Positions 25,746 through 34,438 of a DNA stretch of 60,477 nt are shown here, piece after piece. The DNA lies in NCBI GenBank assembly GCA_034436015.1, contig DAOTWG010000038.1, positions 1-60,477 on the forward strand, read 5' to 3'. This DNA comes from DAOTVX01 sp034436015. Lineage in GTDB: Bacteria; Chloroflexota; Anaerolineae; Anaerolineales; Villigracilaceae. Position numbers and translations under genes: made by a program. A model generated the notes under the pieces. The model was not told the DNA's origin and did no database searches. It saw only the letters and a list, made by a program, of their open reading frames with translations. Within the stretch, counting starts at the first letter, position 1; each line of letters begins with the position of its first letter.

Positions 25746-25754
25746 ATTATACCA
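25746..25754 (-). promoter_or_regulatory. Extended -10 (TGG-TATAAT) of lepB
   Basis: On the minus strand TGG is followed by TATAAT (25751-25746). It overlaps the stop region of the upstream methyltransferase gene. No clear -35 is seen at 17 bp. Confidence 0.65.
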
Positions 25755-26522
25755 TCAGGGGAGCTGCCCAAGGGCAAAGTGCGTCGGCACAAAGAGAACA
25801 CGCTTGCCGCGCCTGCAAGCGTGCTCATCCAGGAGCTTCATCCCCCGCAAGAACCAGGCCGGCAAGTATCCGGTCAAATCGTTTTCCAAAACAGCCCATT
25901 CTTGTCGAGCCTCATCCGCTAACACGGAATGTTCGGGCGGGCGCAAGATTCCGGCCTCCACCACGTACAGACCGGCCCGAGCGAAAAGAACCGCCAGGCG
26001 CGCCCCTAGCTCGGTATCCGCGCCGCGACGCTGCAATGCCCGCCGTTGCCAATAGCCTAATGAAGCAAGATACCATGGACGGTCCAAACGACGCGCATAA
26101 TCCGGTTCCGCTAAAGCCATCACATACCCCCCAGGACGCGTCACGCGTTTCATCTCGAGCAGCGCGGCGAGCGGCTTCGCAACCCACAGCAACAGGTAAT
26201 GACAGAAGACCACATCAAAGACGCCTGGGGCATACGGCAAAGCCTGGGCGTCGCCACATGTCAACTGCGCCGCGGGAACATAGCGCCGCGCTTGCGCCAG
26301 ATAGTCCAGGCGAATATCCAAGCCATGCGCGGCTGTCGGAGCAGGGAAATCGGTCAACACAGCCCCTGTGCCACAACCAACCTCCAGCACCCGCCGCGCT
26401 CTCCCAACGCCAACACGTTCCAAGAGATAGGCGCGCAGGGGGCGCGTCCAAGCCGCCTGTCGGCAAAACACAGCATGTCCTTCCCGCTCTATGCAGTTCT
26501 TCGTCTCACGTCCCTCAACCAT
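25755..26522 (-). CDS. SAM-dependent methyltransferase (class I)
   Basis: The 255-residue product has the Rossmann-type motif I VLEVGCGTGAVL, the acidic residue of motif II in GLDIR, and VFDVVFCHYLLLWV. The substrate is unknown; the type resembles UbiE/Methyltransf_11. The ATG at 26522 lies about 18 bases after the start predicted from the -10 at 26552-26547; a TTG further upstream overlaps that promoter. The gene is divergent from the SDR gene. Confidence 0.85.
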   Translation of the reverse strand: MVEGRETKNCIEREGHAVFCRQAAWTRPLRAYLLERVGVGRARRVLEVGCGTGAVLTDFPAPTAAHGLDIRLDYLAQARRYVPAAQLTCGDAQALPYAPGVFDVVFCHYLLLWVAKPLAALLEMKRVTRPGGYVMALAEPDYARRLDRPWYLASLGYWQRRALQRRGADTELGARLAVLFARAGLYVVEAGILRPPEHSVLADEARQEWAVLENDLTGYLPAWFLRGMKLLDEHACRRGKRVLFVPTHFALGQLP

Positions 26523-26525
26523 ATT

Positions 26526-26554
26526 TTGCCGTCCATCTTCTTTGCGATTATAAT
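26526..26554 (+). promoter_or_regulatory. Divergent promoter with palindromic -10
   Basis: Plus strand: TTGCCG (26526-26531), 17-bp spacer, TATAAT (26549-26554) for the SDR gene. The -10 lies inside the palindrome GATTATAATC, which also gives TATAAT on the minus strand (26552-26547) for the methyltransferase gene. The two promoters therefore share one melting region. Confidence 0.65.
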
Positions 26555-26575
26555 CGTTACGGAGCAATACACGCG

Positions 26576-27364
26576 ATGAGGCACGATTCTTCTCTCCCCC
26601 CTCGCCCGACTGCGCTTCAACCGCGCCAGCGGGCGTTAATCATCGGCGCATCCAGCGGAATCGGCGCAGCGTTGGCCCGCCTACTTGCACAGGAAGGATA
26701 CACGCTCGCTTTGGTGGCGCGACGCGCGGAACGCCTGGCCGACCTGCGCGCGGAAATCAACGCCATCGCCGGCGAAACGCGCGCCCTCATCTACCCACAC
26801 GATGTCACACGAGTCGAAGAGACGCCTGCTCTGTTCCGGCGCATTTTGGCCGACTTAGGCGGCCTAGACCTGTGCCTCTACGTAGCCGGCTTGCTTATCC
26901 CCGTGGGACGTGATGAGTTCGACTTCGAGAAGGACGCTGCGATGACTGCCGTAAACTACCTGGGCGCCTTAGCTTGGCTCAACCCGGTCGCGGCGGTCTT
27001 CCAGGGAATGGGGCGAGGAACTATCGTGGGTATCGGTTCCGTAGCCGGCGATCGCGGCCGAGTCGGCGCGCCGGCCTACAACGCCTCGAAGGCTGCCTTG
27101 CACACTTACCTAGAGTCGCTACGGAACCGCCTTAGCCGGCGCGGAGTCCACGTCCTGACCGTCAAACCTGGCTTCGTGCAGACCGATATGCTGCGGCATT
27201 CCCCGCGCACATTCTGGATGATTTCGCCAGAGCAAGCAGCGCATGCGATTTATCGCGCCGTTCGCCGCCGAAAACAAATCGTCTATGTGCCGGCGCGCTG
27301 GGCGTTGCTGATGTGGCTGGTCCGCCACATCCCCTCTTTCCTCTTTCGACGACTGAACTTCTAA
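26576..27364 (+). CDS. Short-chain dehydrogenase, DprE2-like candidate
   Basis: The 262-residue product has the classical SDR motifs IIGASSGIG, a catalytic Ser in GIGSVAG and YNASK. A C-terminal extension with hydrophobic and basic residues (RWALLMWLVRHIPSFLFRRL) suggests membrane association. It is followed nine bases later by a FAD oxidase of the DprE1/L-gulonolactone oxidase type. In mycobacteria the DprE1/DprE2 pair epimerises decaprenyl-phospho-ribose to the arabinose form; an analogous two-step epimerisation here is an inference from gene pairing. Confidence 0.85.
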   Translation: MRHDSSLPPRPTALQPRQRALIIGASSGIGAALARLLAQEGYTLALVARRAERLADLRAEINAIAGETRALIYPHDVTRVEETPALFRRILADLGGLDLCLYVAGLLIPVGRDEFDFEKDAAMTAVNYLGALAWLNPVAAVFQGMGRGTIVGIGSVAGDRGRVGAPAYNASKAALHTYLESLRNRLSRRGVHVLTVKPGFVQTDMLRHSPRTFWMISPEQAAHAIYRAVRRRKQIVYVPARWALLMWLVRHIPSFLFRRLNF

Positions 27365-27373
27365 AACGGACAG

Positions 27374-28780
27374 ATGAGCATCCCTTTTACGACCTTTTCC
27401 CGCTTACAAAACTTCGGGCGGTCCTTGAGCGCGGGTTCCTATCTCCTCTACCCCCAAACTACCGATGAGATCGAGGAGATTTTCCAACTGGCAAAGAAAC
27501 TTGGCTTGACCATCACCTTGCGCGGCGCAGGGCGCAGCTACAACGACGCGGCCCTCAACGGCGGCGGCATTGTGCTCAACTTGCAACGGATGAACCGCAT
27601 CCTCGCTTGGGACGCAGAGAACGGCGTCTTGCTCGCCGAACCCGGCGTCACGTTGCAACAAATTTGGCAACGTACGCTTCCCGATGGCTGGTGGCCACCG
27701 GTCGTCTCCGGCACCATGACGACCACGCTTGGCGGGTGCCTTGCCATGAACATCCACGGCAAGAACAATTCTCGCGCCGGCCCGATTGGCGAACACGTCC
27801 TGGAATTTACCGCTCTTCTGCCAAGCGGCGCCGAGGTGACCTGTTCGCCAAGCCGCAACGCCGACCTATTCCGCGCCATGATCGGCGGCCTGGGGATCTT
27901 GGGCGTTTTTACCTCCATCACCCTGCGCATGAAGAAGGTACACTCCGGTCTACTGCACGTGCGTGCCTGGAGCGTACCTAATCTGGCCACCCACCTCGAG
28001 GCTATTGCCGAAAACGCCTCTCAACACAATTACACCGTCGGTTGGTTGGACGCTACCGCCGGCGGTCACAGCCTGGGACGCGGCCAGATTCATACCGCCG
28101 ACTACCTCGCCGAAGGCGAAGATCCTCAAGCGCGGCGCACCTGTCGTGTGGATTATCAAACCCTGCCTTCCACATTCTTCGGCGTCGTCCCCAAAAGTAT
28201 TCTATATCATTTCATGAAACCGTTCATGAACAACATCGGCGTCGCGCTGATCAATACGGCCAAATACCTGCTCGCCACGCGCGCCAAAACGTACCGTCAA
28301 CCCCACGCGGCCTTTCACTTCCTCCTCGATTACATCCCCAATTGGGAACTGGCGTATGGCCGGCACGGGTTGATTCAATATCAATCTTTCCTGCCTTCCG
28401 ATACGGCGTTGGAAGCATTCGGAGAAATGTTGCGCCTTTCGCAACGCCGCTCACTGCCGGCATATCTCGGCGTGACCAAACGCCACCGTCCCGATGATTT
28501 CCTGCTCACCCATGCCGTAAACGGCTTCTCGCTGGCGCTGGACTTCAAAGTCACCGCGTCCAACCGCGCTTCGTTGCGTCAAATGTTGAGCGATTTCGAC
28601 CGTATCACACTGGAGGCCGGCGGGCGCTTCTACTTTGCCAAGAATAGCGAAACCACCCTTGATACTGCTCGTCGTTTTCTAGGCGAAGAGACCGTCGCGC
28701 AATTCCGCGCTCTAAAAAGGCGATGCGATCCACACGGATTGCTCGAGTCCGATCTCTATCGTCGCGTCTTCGGCGATTGA
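27374..28780 (+). CDS. FAD-dependent oxidoreductase, DprE1-like
   Basis: The 468-residue product is a vanillyl-alcohol-oxidase-fold flavoprotein: TLRGAGRSYNDAAL, VVSGTMTTTLGGCLAMNIHGKN and IGGLGILGVFTSITL bind FAD. The order GRSYNDAA...GK.N and the C-terminal FYFAKNSETT are DprE1-like. Length fits DprE1 (about 460). The substrate may be a polyprenyl-phospho-pentose or a simple aldonolactone; the linked SDR favours an epimerase pair. Confidence 0.85.
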   Translation: MSIPFTTFSRLQNFGRSLSAGSYLLYPQTTDEIEEIFQLAKKLGLTITLRGAGRSYNDAALNGGGIVLNLQRMNRILAWDAENGVLLAEPGVTLQQIWQRTLPDGWWPPVVSGTMTTTLGGCLAMNIHGKNNSRAGPIGEHVLEFTALLPSGAEVTCSPSRNADLFRAMIGGLGILGVFTSITLRMKKVHSGLLHVRAWSVPNLATHLEAIAENASQHNYTVGWLDATAGGHSLGRGQIHTADYLAEGEDPQARRTCRVDYQTLPSTFFGVVPKSILYHFMKPFMNNIGVALINTAKYLLATRAKTYRQPHAAFHFLLDYIPNWELAYGRHGLIQYQSFLPSDTALEAFGEMLRLSQRRSLPAYLGVTKRHRPDDFLLTHAVNGFSLALDFKVTASNRASLRQMLSDFDRITLEAGGRFYFAKNSETTLDTARRFLGEETVAQFRALKRRCDPHGLLESDLYRRVFGD

Positions 28781-28805
28781 CTTTTTCGGCCAAACCCTGT
28801 ACATT
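28777..28805 (+). promoter_or_regulatory. Promoter of the FHA gene
   Basis: TTGACT (28777-28782), 17-bp spacer, TACATT (28800-28805). The -35 overlaps the stop codon of the preceding oxidase gene. The start is near 28812 and GGAGG precedes the ATG at 28839. Confidence 0.65.
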
Positions 28806-28838
28806 AAGAAACAGTTCAGTTCCAATTCGGAGGAAACT

Positions 28839-29423
28839 ATGACCTCGTTATTCCAATTTGTTATGCGCGCTGGCCCGACGCCGGGCAAGGCTTTTCCGTT
28901 GGAAGGCGCCGAAATTATTATCGGTCGCGATCCTACCTGCACAATTTGCATCAACGACGCTCAGGTCTCGCGCCAGCACGCCCGCTTAACTCTGAGCGGG
29001 ACAGGCTATCTCCTGCAAGACCTGGGGTCAACCAACGGCACGTTCGTCAACGGGCAACGTGTGACCGGCGAACACCCCCTCTCGGCTGGGGAATTAGTTG
29101 CTCTGGGCGAGAACGTAGTGCTAACCTACGAAGCCGCCTTTGACCCAAACGCGACGATGGTTGCCCCATCCGGACGCGGGGCAAAGCCGGTTGCTGTGGC
29201 CGTCCCGCCGCCGGTCGCGCCCGGTCCCGCCCCTGCCTACGCCGGTCAGGTGCCAGCTGGGCCCGAAATTGCCGCAGAACCCAAGAAGAAAAGCAAAGCC
29301 TGGCTCATTATCCTCCTCGTGCTCGTCGCGCTGATCTGCTCCTGCGCCGGCGCCCTATTCCTCATTGACCAGCTCAGACTCTGGTGCACATTCTTCCCCT
29401 TCCTATTCCCTAACGCCTGCTAA
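28839..29423 (+). CDS. FHA-domain protein with C-terminal membrane anchor
   Basis: In the 194-residue product, residues 1-100 form a forkhead-associated phosphothreonine-binding domain with IIGRDPTC, QVSRQHARL and LGSTNGTFVNGQ. A Pro/Ala linker (about 115-145) leads to a KKKSK stretch and a hydrophobic helix (about 152-174), then a short Cys/Phe-rich end. It probably sits on the cytoplasmic face, tethered by its C-terminus. It could read phosphorylations by the Ser/Thr kinase encoded at 48310-50196. Confidence 0.88.
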   Translation: MTSLFQFVMRAGPTPGKAFPLEGAEIIIGRDPTCTICINDAQVSRQHARLTLSGTGYLLQDLGSTNGTFVNGQRVTGEHPLSAGELVALGENVVLTYEAAFDPNATMVAPSGRGAKPVAVAVPPPVAPGPAPAYAGQVPAGPEIAAEPKKKSKAWLIILLVLVALICSCAGALFLIDQLRLWCTFFPFLFPNAC

Positions 29424-29864
29424 CCATTCCCCGTTGGGCAGATACGGGTCGCTGCAGAACATAATTGCGGTAGCGTCAACCGTTAAGTCGCCGCATGTCT
29501 TCGCCAAGACGGTCATAGGCCGAGCGTGGTATGCTGCCGAGATGGAAGCGAGGATTTCCGGCAACAGTGTCCTCGCCTTGATACACCAAGAGACTGCCTT
29601 GCTGCTGACTGCGATATGTGTTATTAGGGAGTGTGAAGCGTGAGATTAGAGAAGGCAGTCTCTATGGCGCCGCGCCCATTAAATACAGACCGCCTATGAC
29701 CGCATTTCTCCATTTGCCCCCCATGCTTACAGGAACACTCGCTTCGACCAGGACAATGGAAGGATTGACCAATCCCTTAGCCGCAACCAACGCGAGGCGT
29801 CGTCTGAAGTTCTATCCTCCACCACAATCAGGAAAGGCAACACAATGGTACGCAAACGCCCGGC
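29424..29864. other. Intergenic region with a 12-bp inverted repeat
   Basis: No gene is supported in these 441 bases. AGAGACTGCCTT (29589-29600) and AAGGCAGTCTCT (29652-29663) form a perfect 12-bp inverted repeat with a 51-base loop. Short open stretches on both strands lack start signals and family resemblance. The region could be a decayed mobile element or a long hairpin. Confidence 0.5.
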
Positions 29865-30695
29865 CTATCCGGCAGGTGTTTGTTGTCTTGGCCCTTTACC
29901 GGCTACGCGAAGTTCGGTGCGCAGCTTTTCTTGCAACAACGGCGGTAGCGTAGGAAGAATCCGCTGCAACGTGCGTACCATCATCGGAGGCGGGTCTTCC
30001 AGCAATATCTGGCGCAGAAAATAGAACGTCTCCCCTGGAGAAATCCGCCCTAGCGCCTCCAGACAATCCGCCAGCGCCACCTGCGTGGCCGGGCCGGCAG
30101 ACTGGACGGCAGGGCGCAGAATCCGAAACACGCTCGGCAAGTCCTCAAACCCAGGCTCATCCAACAACGGGGTAAGCGCCTGCATCCCCCAGACCTGCCT
30201 GCGAAAAGAAGCAGACTCCAGCCATGCCTCCACCAGATGGAGCAATACCGCCGGTTGCTCGCGCCGCACACGGGCAAGGGAATCGTGCAAGATCGCTCGC
30301 TGGATTTCCCGTTCCCGCGATTCTTCCAGCCAGTTCTCCAACTTCCCATACAGCGGCATTGCGCTTTCCGGCGGCACACGTCCAACCAGCATGGCCGCCA
30401 GCACACGTGTTTCCAGAAAACCCGCTTGCCAGAGTGCATCTACTACGGCTATTGCCTCCAGAGGGCGTTCTTCGGCCGGCGGCGTCAGCGCAATCAGAAT
30501 CTGACGCAAGACAGGACCAGGCGTGTTAAAGGCCGGCAACGACGTCCGCACCACCATCTGTGTTCTCCGGCGAGTGCGGTCTTGATAGAACTCCAGCAAC
30601 GCCCGCAAGTCCGCGACGAACTTTGCCGGGGCGCCAAATTGATCCACAAGATAGGCAGTGTGCGTGCGAAGATGGGAAAGCGAGATAGCAGGCAT
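29865..30695 (-). CDS. HEAT-repeat-like helical protein of unknown function
   Basis: The 276-residue product is built almost entirely of amphipathic helices with repeated patterns such as AIVVDALWQAGFLETRVLAAML, LVEAWLESASFRRQVWGMQAL and ALADCLEALGRISPGETFYFLRQIL (parts quoted separately at about 80-240). This suggests an AlkD/HEAT-type solenoid. DNA alkylation repair is a possibility but no catalytic residues can be confirmed. GGAAGG precedes the ATG at a long distance. It follows proS by 18 bases. Confidence 0.65.
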   Translation of the reverse strand: MPAISLSHLRTHTAYLVDQFGAPAKFVADLRALLEFYQDRTRRRTQMVVRTSLPAFNTPGPVLRQILIALTPPAEERPLEAIAVVDALWQAGFLETRVLAAMLVGRVPPESAMPLYGKLENWLEESREREIQRAILHDSLARVRREQPAVLLHLVEAWLESASFRRQVWGMQALTPLLDEPGFEDLPSVFRILRPAVQSAGPATQVALADCLEALGRISPGETFYFLRQILLEDPPPMMVRTLQRILPTLPPLLQEKLRTELRVAGKGPRQQTPAG

Positions 30696-30713
30696 CGCGA
30701 GAAAAAACCTTCC

Positions 30714-32528
30714 TCAATCCTCACAGGGCGCCGGCGCGACCCGCGACTCGATCTCCGATTGCAGAGAGTCGAGGATGGTGTAGACCTCGTTGACGACCGA
30801 TTCGAGCGGTATCAATCTTTTCTCCGCGCGACGACGCAACTTCATCTCGATGCCACCTTGAGCCAGCGCGCGTTCACTCACCGTAAGTCGGACAGGTAGG
30901 CCGATCAAATCCGCATCGTGGAACTTCACGCCCGGACTCTCTTCCCGATCGTCATACAGGGCTTCAAGGCCAGCATCTCTCAAAGCGCGATAGAGACGTT
31001 CGGCAACCTCCTCTGCCTGGGAAGCTCCCTTGCCACGCAAGAGAACAAGGTGCACCAGATAGGGCGCAACCGCCGCCGGCCAACAGAGGCCATGCCCATC
31101 ATGATGCTCCTCGGCAATGCATGCCAGCAAGCGGCTCACGTCAATCCCATAGGAACCCATGACGACCGGTTTTTTCTGTCCATTCCGATCCAGAAACGTA
31201 CAACCGAATCGCCGCGAACCACGCACGCCAAGTTGCCAGATGTGACCCACCTCCACCCCCCATTCTGCACGCAGTGGACTATCACACTGCGCACAAGTGC
31301 ATCCTTCGGTCGCCAAAGCGATATCGGCGACAACATCTGCGCCATAATCACGCCCGTAGTTCGTGTTAAGCAAATGATATCCCTCTTCGTTGGCGCCGGC
31401 TGCTAGATTGGGAGAAACCGGAATCGAGTCGTCTACAACGATCTGCAGCGGTAGGCCGGCGCGCTTTACCCCAGGCAAGGCGCCTTCCGGTAGGTGTAAT
31501 CCAATTGGCGAGGCAAAGCCCGGGATTGCGCCGACCGCAAGAATCTCCTCCTCGGTCGCTGGTCGGAGATCGCGTGCGCCAATGGCATTGGCCAGCTTGG
31601 TCTCGTTGAGTTCCATGTCGCCGCGGATGAGTGCGAACACGAATCGCTGTTCCACCGTTTCGCCCACAAGAACGGTCGCAACGAAAAAGACCGCTTTGGC
31701 CGTCTTCGATTTGGGTGTTCCAAGAAAAGTCGCCAGGTCTTCGATGGACTTACAACCCGGCGTAGGAACCTTGTGGACAGACTTCCACTCTTCCGCAGGT
31801 GCAAGTGGCTTGCGGAACCGCGCTGCTTGGCGGTTTGCCTTATAACCACAGGAATCACAAAGGAGGATCGTTTCTTCGCCAAGGGGAGTCAGGTAGATAA
31901 ACTCATGCGCCCGATTTTCCTCCATTATCCCGATATTCGATTTGGCCGCGATGACCGGCAAACCGCAACGACGAAAGAGGTTGAAGTAGGCCTGATAATG
32001 GGCTCGGTAGCGTTCTTCCAGACCTTCCCGGTCGGCATCCAGGCTATAACTGTCCTTCACGACGAATTCGCGGACTCGAATCAGGCCAGCGCGCGGAGGC
32101 GGATCGTCACGCCACTCTTTTTGAATGTGATAGAGGACACACGGAAGTTGCCTATAGGAACGGATCTCCTGCCTCGTTAACACCGCAACCATCTCCTCGT
32201 GAGTCATCGCCAGCGCCAGATCGCGGTCGCTTCTGTCGCGAAAGCGCCCCATCTCTGCGCTGGCCTGATACCGGCGTCCACTCTGCTTCCCGATTGCGGC
32301 ATGGCAGACGACCGGTATGGAGATTTCCTGACCTCCAATCCTATTCATCTCCTCACGTAAGAGGACTTCGATCTTTTGCATCACGCGTCGACCGAGAGGG
32401 AGAAAAGCAAAAATCCCCACCCCCAACGGGCGGATAAAGCCGGCGCGCAGGAGCAGTTGGTGACTGGCAGTCTCCGCCTCTGCCGGCGCTTCACGTAGAG
32501 TCTGACCAAAAAGTTGTGCGAGACGCAT
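30714..32528 (-). CDS. proS: Prolyl-tRNA synthetase, bacterial type
   Basis: The 604-residue product contains the class II motifs (PLGRRVMQKIEVLLREEM region, VRVREFVVKDSYSLDA as motif 2, GSYGIDVSRLLACIAEE as motif 3) and the YbaK-like editing insertion between motifs 2 and 3 (KSIEDLATFLGTPKSKTAKA). An anticodon-binding domain ends the chain. The ATG at 32528 has GAGGAG nine bases upstream. Confidence 0.95.
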   Translation of the reverse strand: MRLAQLFGQTLREAPAEAETASHQLLLRAGFIRPLGVGIFAFLPLGRRVMQKIEVLLREEMNRIGGQEISIPVVCHAAIGKQSGRRYQASAEMGRFRDRSDRDLALAMTHEEMVAVLTRQEIRSYRQLPCVLYHIQKEWRDDPPPRAGLIRVREFVVKDSYSLDADREGLEERYRAHYQAYFNLFRRCGLPVIAAKSNIGIMEENRAHEFIYLTPLGEETILLCDSCGYKANRQAARFRKPLAPAEEWKSVHKVPTPGCKSIEDLATFLGTPKSKTAKAVFFVATVLVGETVEQRFVFALIRGDMELNETKLANAIGARDLRPATEEEILAVGAIPGFASPIGLHLPEGALPGVKRAGLPLQIVVDDSIPVSPNLAAGANEEGYHLLNTNYGRDYGADVVADIALATEGCTCAQCDSPLRAEWGVEVGHIWQLGVRGSRRFGCTFLDRNGQKKPVVMGSYGIDVSRLLACIAEEHHDGHGLCWPAAVAPYLVHLVLLRGKGASQAEEVAERLYRALRDAGLEALYDDREESPGVKFHDADLIGLPVRLTVSERALAQGGIEMKLRRRAEKRLIPLESVVNEVYTILDSLQSEIESRVAPAPCED

Positions 32529-32567
32529 GTTGTCTGCTCCTCGTGTTCCTCCGGAGATCCGAGTCAG

Positions 32568-32573
32568 ATTATA
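32568..32573 (-). promoter_or_regulatory. -10 element of proS
   Basis: TATAAT on the minus strand (32573-32568), with a weak -35. The predicted start near 32560 gives a leader of about 32 bases. Confidence 0.5.
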
Positions 32574-32667
32574 GCCTGTTTACCGACGACTCGCGTAAGT
32601 ACAGCTCTCCTCCTCGGCAAGTTTATCCAGACAGCACAGAAAACAGCCGTCTTTCACCGTCGAGAGG

Positions 32668-32673
32668 TATAAT
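32668..32673 (+). promoter_or_regulatory. -10 element of phoU
   Basis: TATAAT, followed by a start near 32680. This places the transcript start after the ATG at 32678 and just before AAGGAGG (32681-32687), which supports the ATG at 32696 as the true start. Confidence 0.6.
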
Positions 32674-32695
32674 AAACATGAAGGAGGCAAACCAC

Positions 32696-33373
32696 ATGCG
32701 TAAAACGTTCGAGGAAGATATCCGCCACTTGAAAGATGAGTTGGTTGTCCTGGGCAGTATGGTAGAAGAGGCTATTCTCGGTTCGGTTGAAGCGCTCAAG
32801 AAGCGCGATGTCGAAGCCTCCCGCCGAATCTACGACACAGACGCCCAAATCAACACCAGGCGCTTCGCCATCGAAGAACGGGTCATGATTCTGATTGCTA
32901 CGCAGCAACCCATGGCGCGCGATCTTCGCCTTCTGGCCTCGATCCTGGAGGTCGCCGGCGAGCTAGAGCGTATGGGCGACTATGCCAAAGGAATCGCTAC
33001 CATTAACATTCGCCTGGGCGATCAGCCACTGCTCAAGCCGCTGATCGACATTCCGCGCATGGCGCAGAAGGCGACCGACATGCTCCATCGCGCGCTCGAT
33101 GCCTTCGTCCGCGAAGACGCGGAAACGGCGCGCGCGATTCCCGCCGAGGACGACGAGGTGGACGAACTGTACCACCAGGTTTACCGAGAACTCATGACGT
33201 TCGTCCTCAGCGACCCGGCCGCGATTCAGCGCGCGAATTGGCTGCTCTGGGCAGCGCACAACCTGGAGCGCGTCGCCGATCGTGTCACCAATATCTGCGA
33301 GCGCACCATATTCATTGTCACCGGCACGATTCGTGAATTCAGATCCACAGACGATGAGATGCAAAGGGCGTAA
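32696..33373 (+). CDS. phoU: Phosphate-signalling protein PhoU
   Basis: The 225-residue product has the two three-helix PhoU repeats with the metal-binding signature E..GDYAKGIA in the first half and NLERVADRVTNI in the second. PhoU links the Pst phosphate transporter to the PhoR kinase; no pst genes are adjacent. Start choice rests on AGGAGG eight bases upstream and the mapped -10. Confidence 0.93.
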   Translation: MRKTFEEDIRHLKDELVVLGSMVEEAILGSVEALKKRDVEASRRIYDTDAQINTRRFAIEERVMILIATQQPMARDLRLLASILEVAGELERMGDYAKGIATINIRLGDQPLLKPLIDIPRMAQKATDMLHRALDAFVREDAETARAIPAEDDEVDELYHQVYRELMTFVLSDPAAIQRANWLLWAAHNLERVADRVTNICERTIFIVTGTIREFRSTDDEMQRA

Positions 33374-33398
33374 TCATCCTTGTTTTGGAGAGGAGACT

Positions 33399-33815
33399 AT
33401 GCCGCTGTACGATTATCTCTGCTTGGACTGTCACCATCGTTTTGAGATGTATATGTCCTACGCAGAATACGGCACGCGAAGCGTACAATGCCCCCACTGC
33501 CAAAGCTCCCGCGTTCGCCGGAGGCTGCCGCGCGTTCGTCTTGCTAAATCTGAGGAAGACCGGATTGAATCACTCGCCGATGAGTTCTCCGATCCCAATA
33601 TCCTGGAAGGGTTAGAGGAAGACCCACGCGCCATGGGGCGCTTCATGCGTAAAATGAGTCAGGAGCTTGGCGAAGAGGTGCCGCCGGAGTTCGATGAGGT
33701 AGTCGAACGACTCGAAAAAGGGCAGAAGCCAGAAGAAATCGAGAAGGAAATACCCGAACTTGGGAGCGAAGAATCCACGGGGACAAGCGGCGAAGAAGAC
33801 GATACATTGGAATAG
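33399..33815 (+). CDS. FmdB-family zinc-ribbon protein
   Basis: The 138-residue product begins MPLYDYLCLDCHHRFE and has CPHC near residues 32-35, the FmdB/CxxC zinc-ribbon pattern. The rest is acidic and Glu-rich (VPPEFDEVVERLEKGQKPEEIE). GAGGAGAC lies just before the ATG. The specific role is unknown. Confidence 0.85.
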   Translation: MPLYDYLCLDCHHRFEMYMSYAEYGTRSVQCPHCQSSRVRRRLPRVRLAKSEEDRIESLADEFSDPNILEGLEEDPRAMGRFMRKMSQELGEEVPPEFDEVVERLEKGQKPEEIEKEIPELGSEESTGTSGEEDDTLE

Positions 33816-33828
33816 AGTACAAGGAGTG

Positions 33829-33857
33829 TTGACACCCGCCGCAAGACAGACTATGAT
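33829..33857 (+). promoter_or_regulatory. Promoter of the RNase P RNA gene
   Basis: TTGACA (33829-33834), 17-bp spacer, TATGAT (33852-33857); start near 33864-33867, matching the 5' end of helix P1. Confidence 0.85.
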
Positions 33858-33866
33858 AAGATTAAC

Positions 33867-34328
33867 CTCAGGCTGGCCGGGCGATCGCGGTCCTGCGATG
33901 CAGGGCTGAGGAAAGTCCGCACTCCACAGAGCACGACGTCGGGTAGCACCCGGGGCGGGGAAACAGCCGTAAGGCGTTAACCTGCCGGAAGAGGGCCACA
34001 GAAACAGACAGCCGATTGCCCGTGGCGGGCACGGCAAGGGTGAAAAGGTGGTGTAAGAGACCACCGGCGCCTGCAGTAATGCAGGCGGCCAGGCAACCCC
34101 CGTCGGGAGCAAGGCCAAGCAGGGACGAAGTCGTCTGCGGACGATGGGAGGCTGCTCGTCTCCTCAAGCGCTTTCCCGCAAGGGAAAGCCAGTCCCGGGT
34201 AGGCCGCTAGAACGGCGCGGTGACGCGCCGTCCAGAGAGATGATCGCCCAGGCAGATCGTCGGGAAGACGCCCACAGCGTAAACCGACGTCTCTGCTGGA
34301 CAGAATGCGGCTTACAGGCCGGCCTGAG
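33867..34328 (+). ncRNA. rnpB: RNase P RNA
   Basis: The 5' conserved GAGGAAAGTCCGCACTCC (near 33906), the central GGCCACAGAAAC, GCAAGGGTGAAAAGGTG and the 3' ACAGAATGCGGCTTACAGGC are all present, as in bacterial type A RNase P RNAs. Helix P1 pairs CTCAGGCTGGCC (33867-33878) with GGCCGGCCTGAG (34317-34328), with one G-U pair. About 462 nt, slightly longer than usual. Confidence 0.95.
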
Positions 34329-34423
34329 GCTTCCTCTTCTTCCGGGTAGGGCAACGGGTTCGCCTACAAGGAACAGACTTTTCCTCCCACACCGGTCGGG
34401 AAATGCAAGAAACAGGATACCTC

Positions 34424-34432
34424 TGGTAAAAT
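34424..34432 (+). promoter_or_regulatory. Extended -10 (TGG-TAAAAT) of a leaderless gene
   Basis: TGG precedes TAAAAT (34427-34432). The ATG of the HAD gene is at 34439, six bases later, and no Shine-Dalgarno sequence is present. Confidence 0.6.
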
Positions 34433-34438
34433 CGCGCC

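Noticed and set aside
25703..26575. A long open frame upstream of, and continuous with, the SDR gene (553 codons in total)
   Set aside because: This part is antisense to the methyltransferase gene, is low-complexity (Arg/Pro/Ser-rich) and precedes the mapped promoter; the SDR fold starts at 26576.
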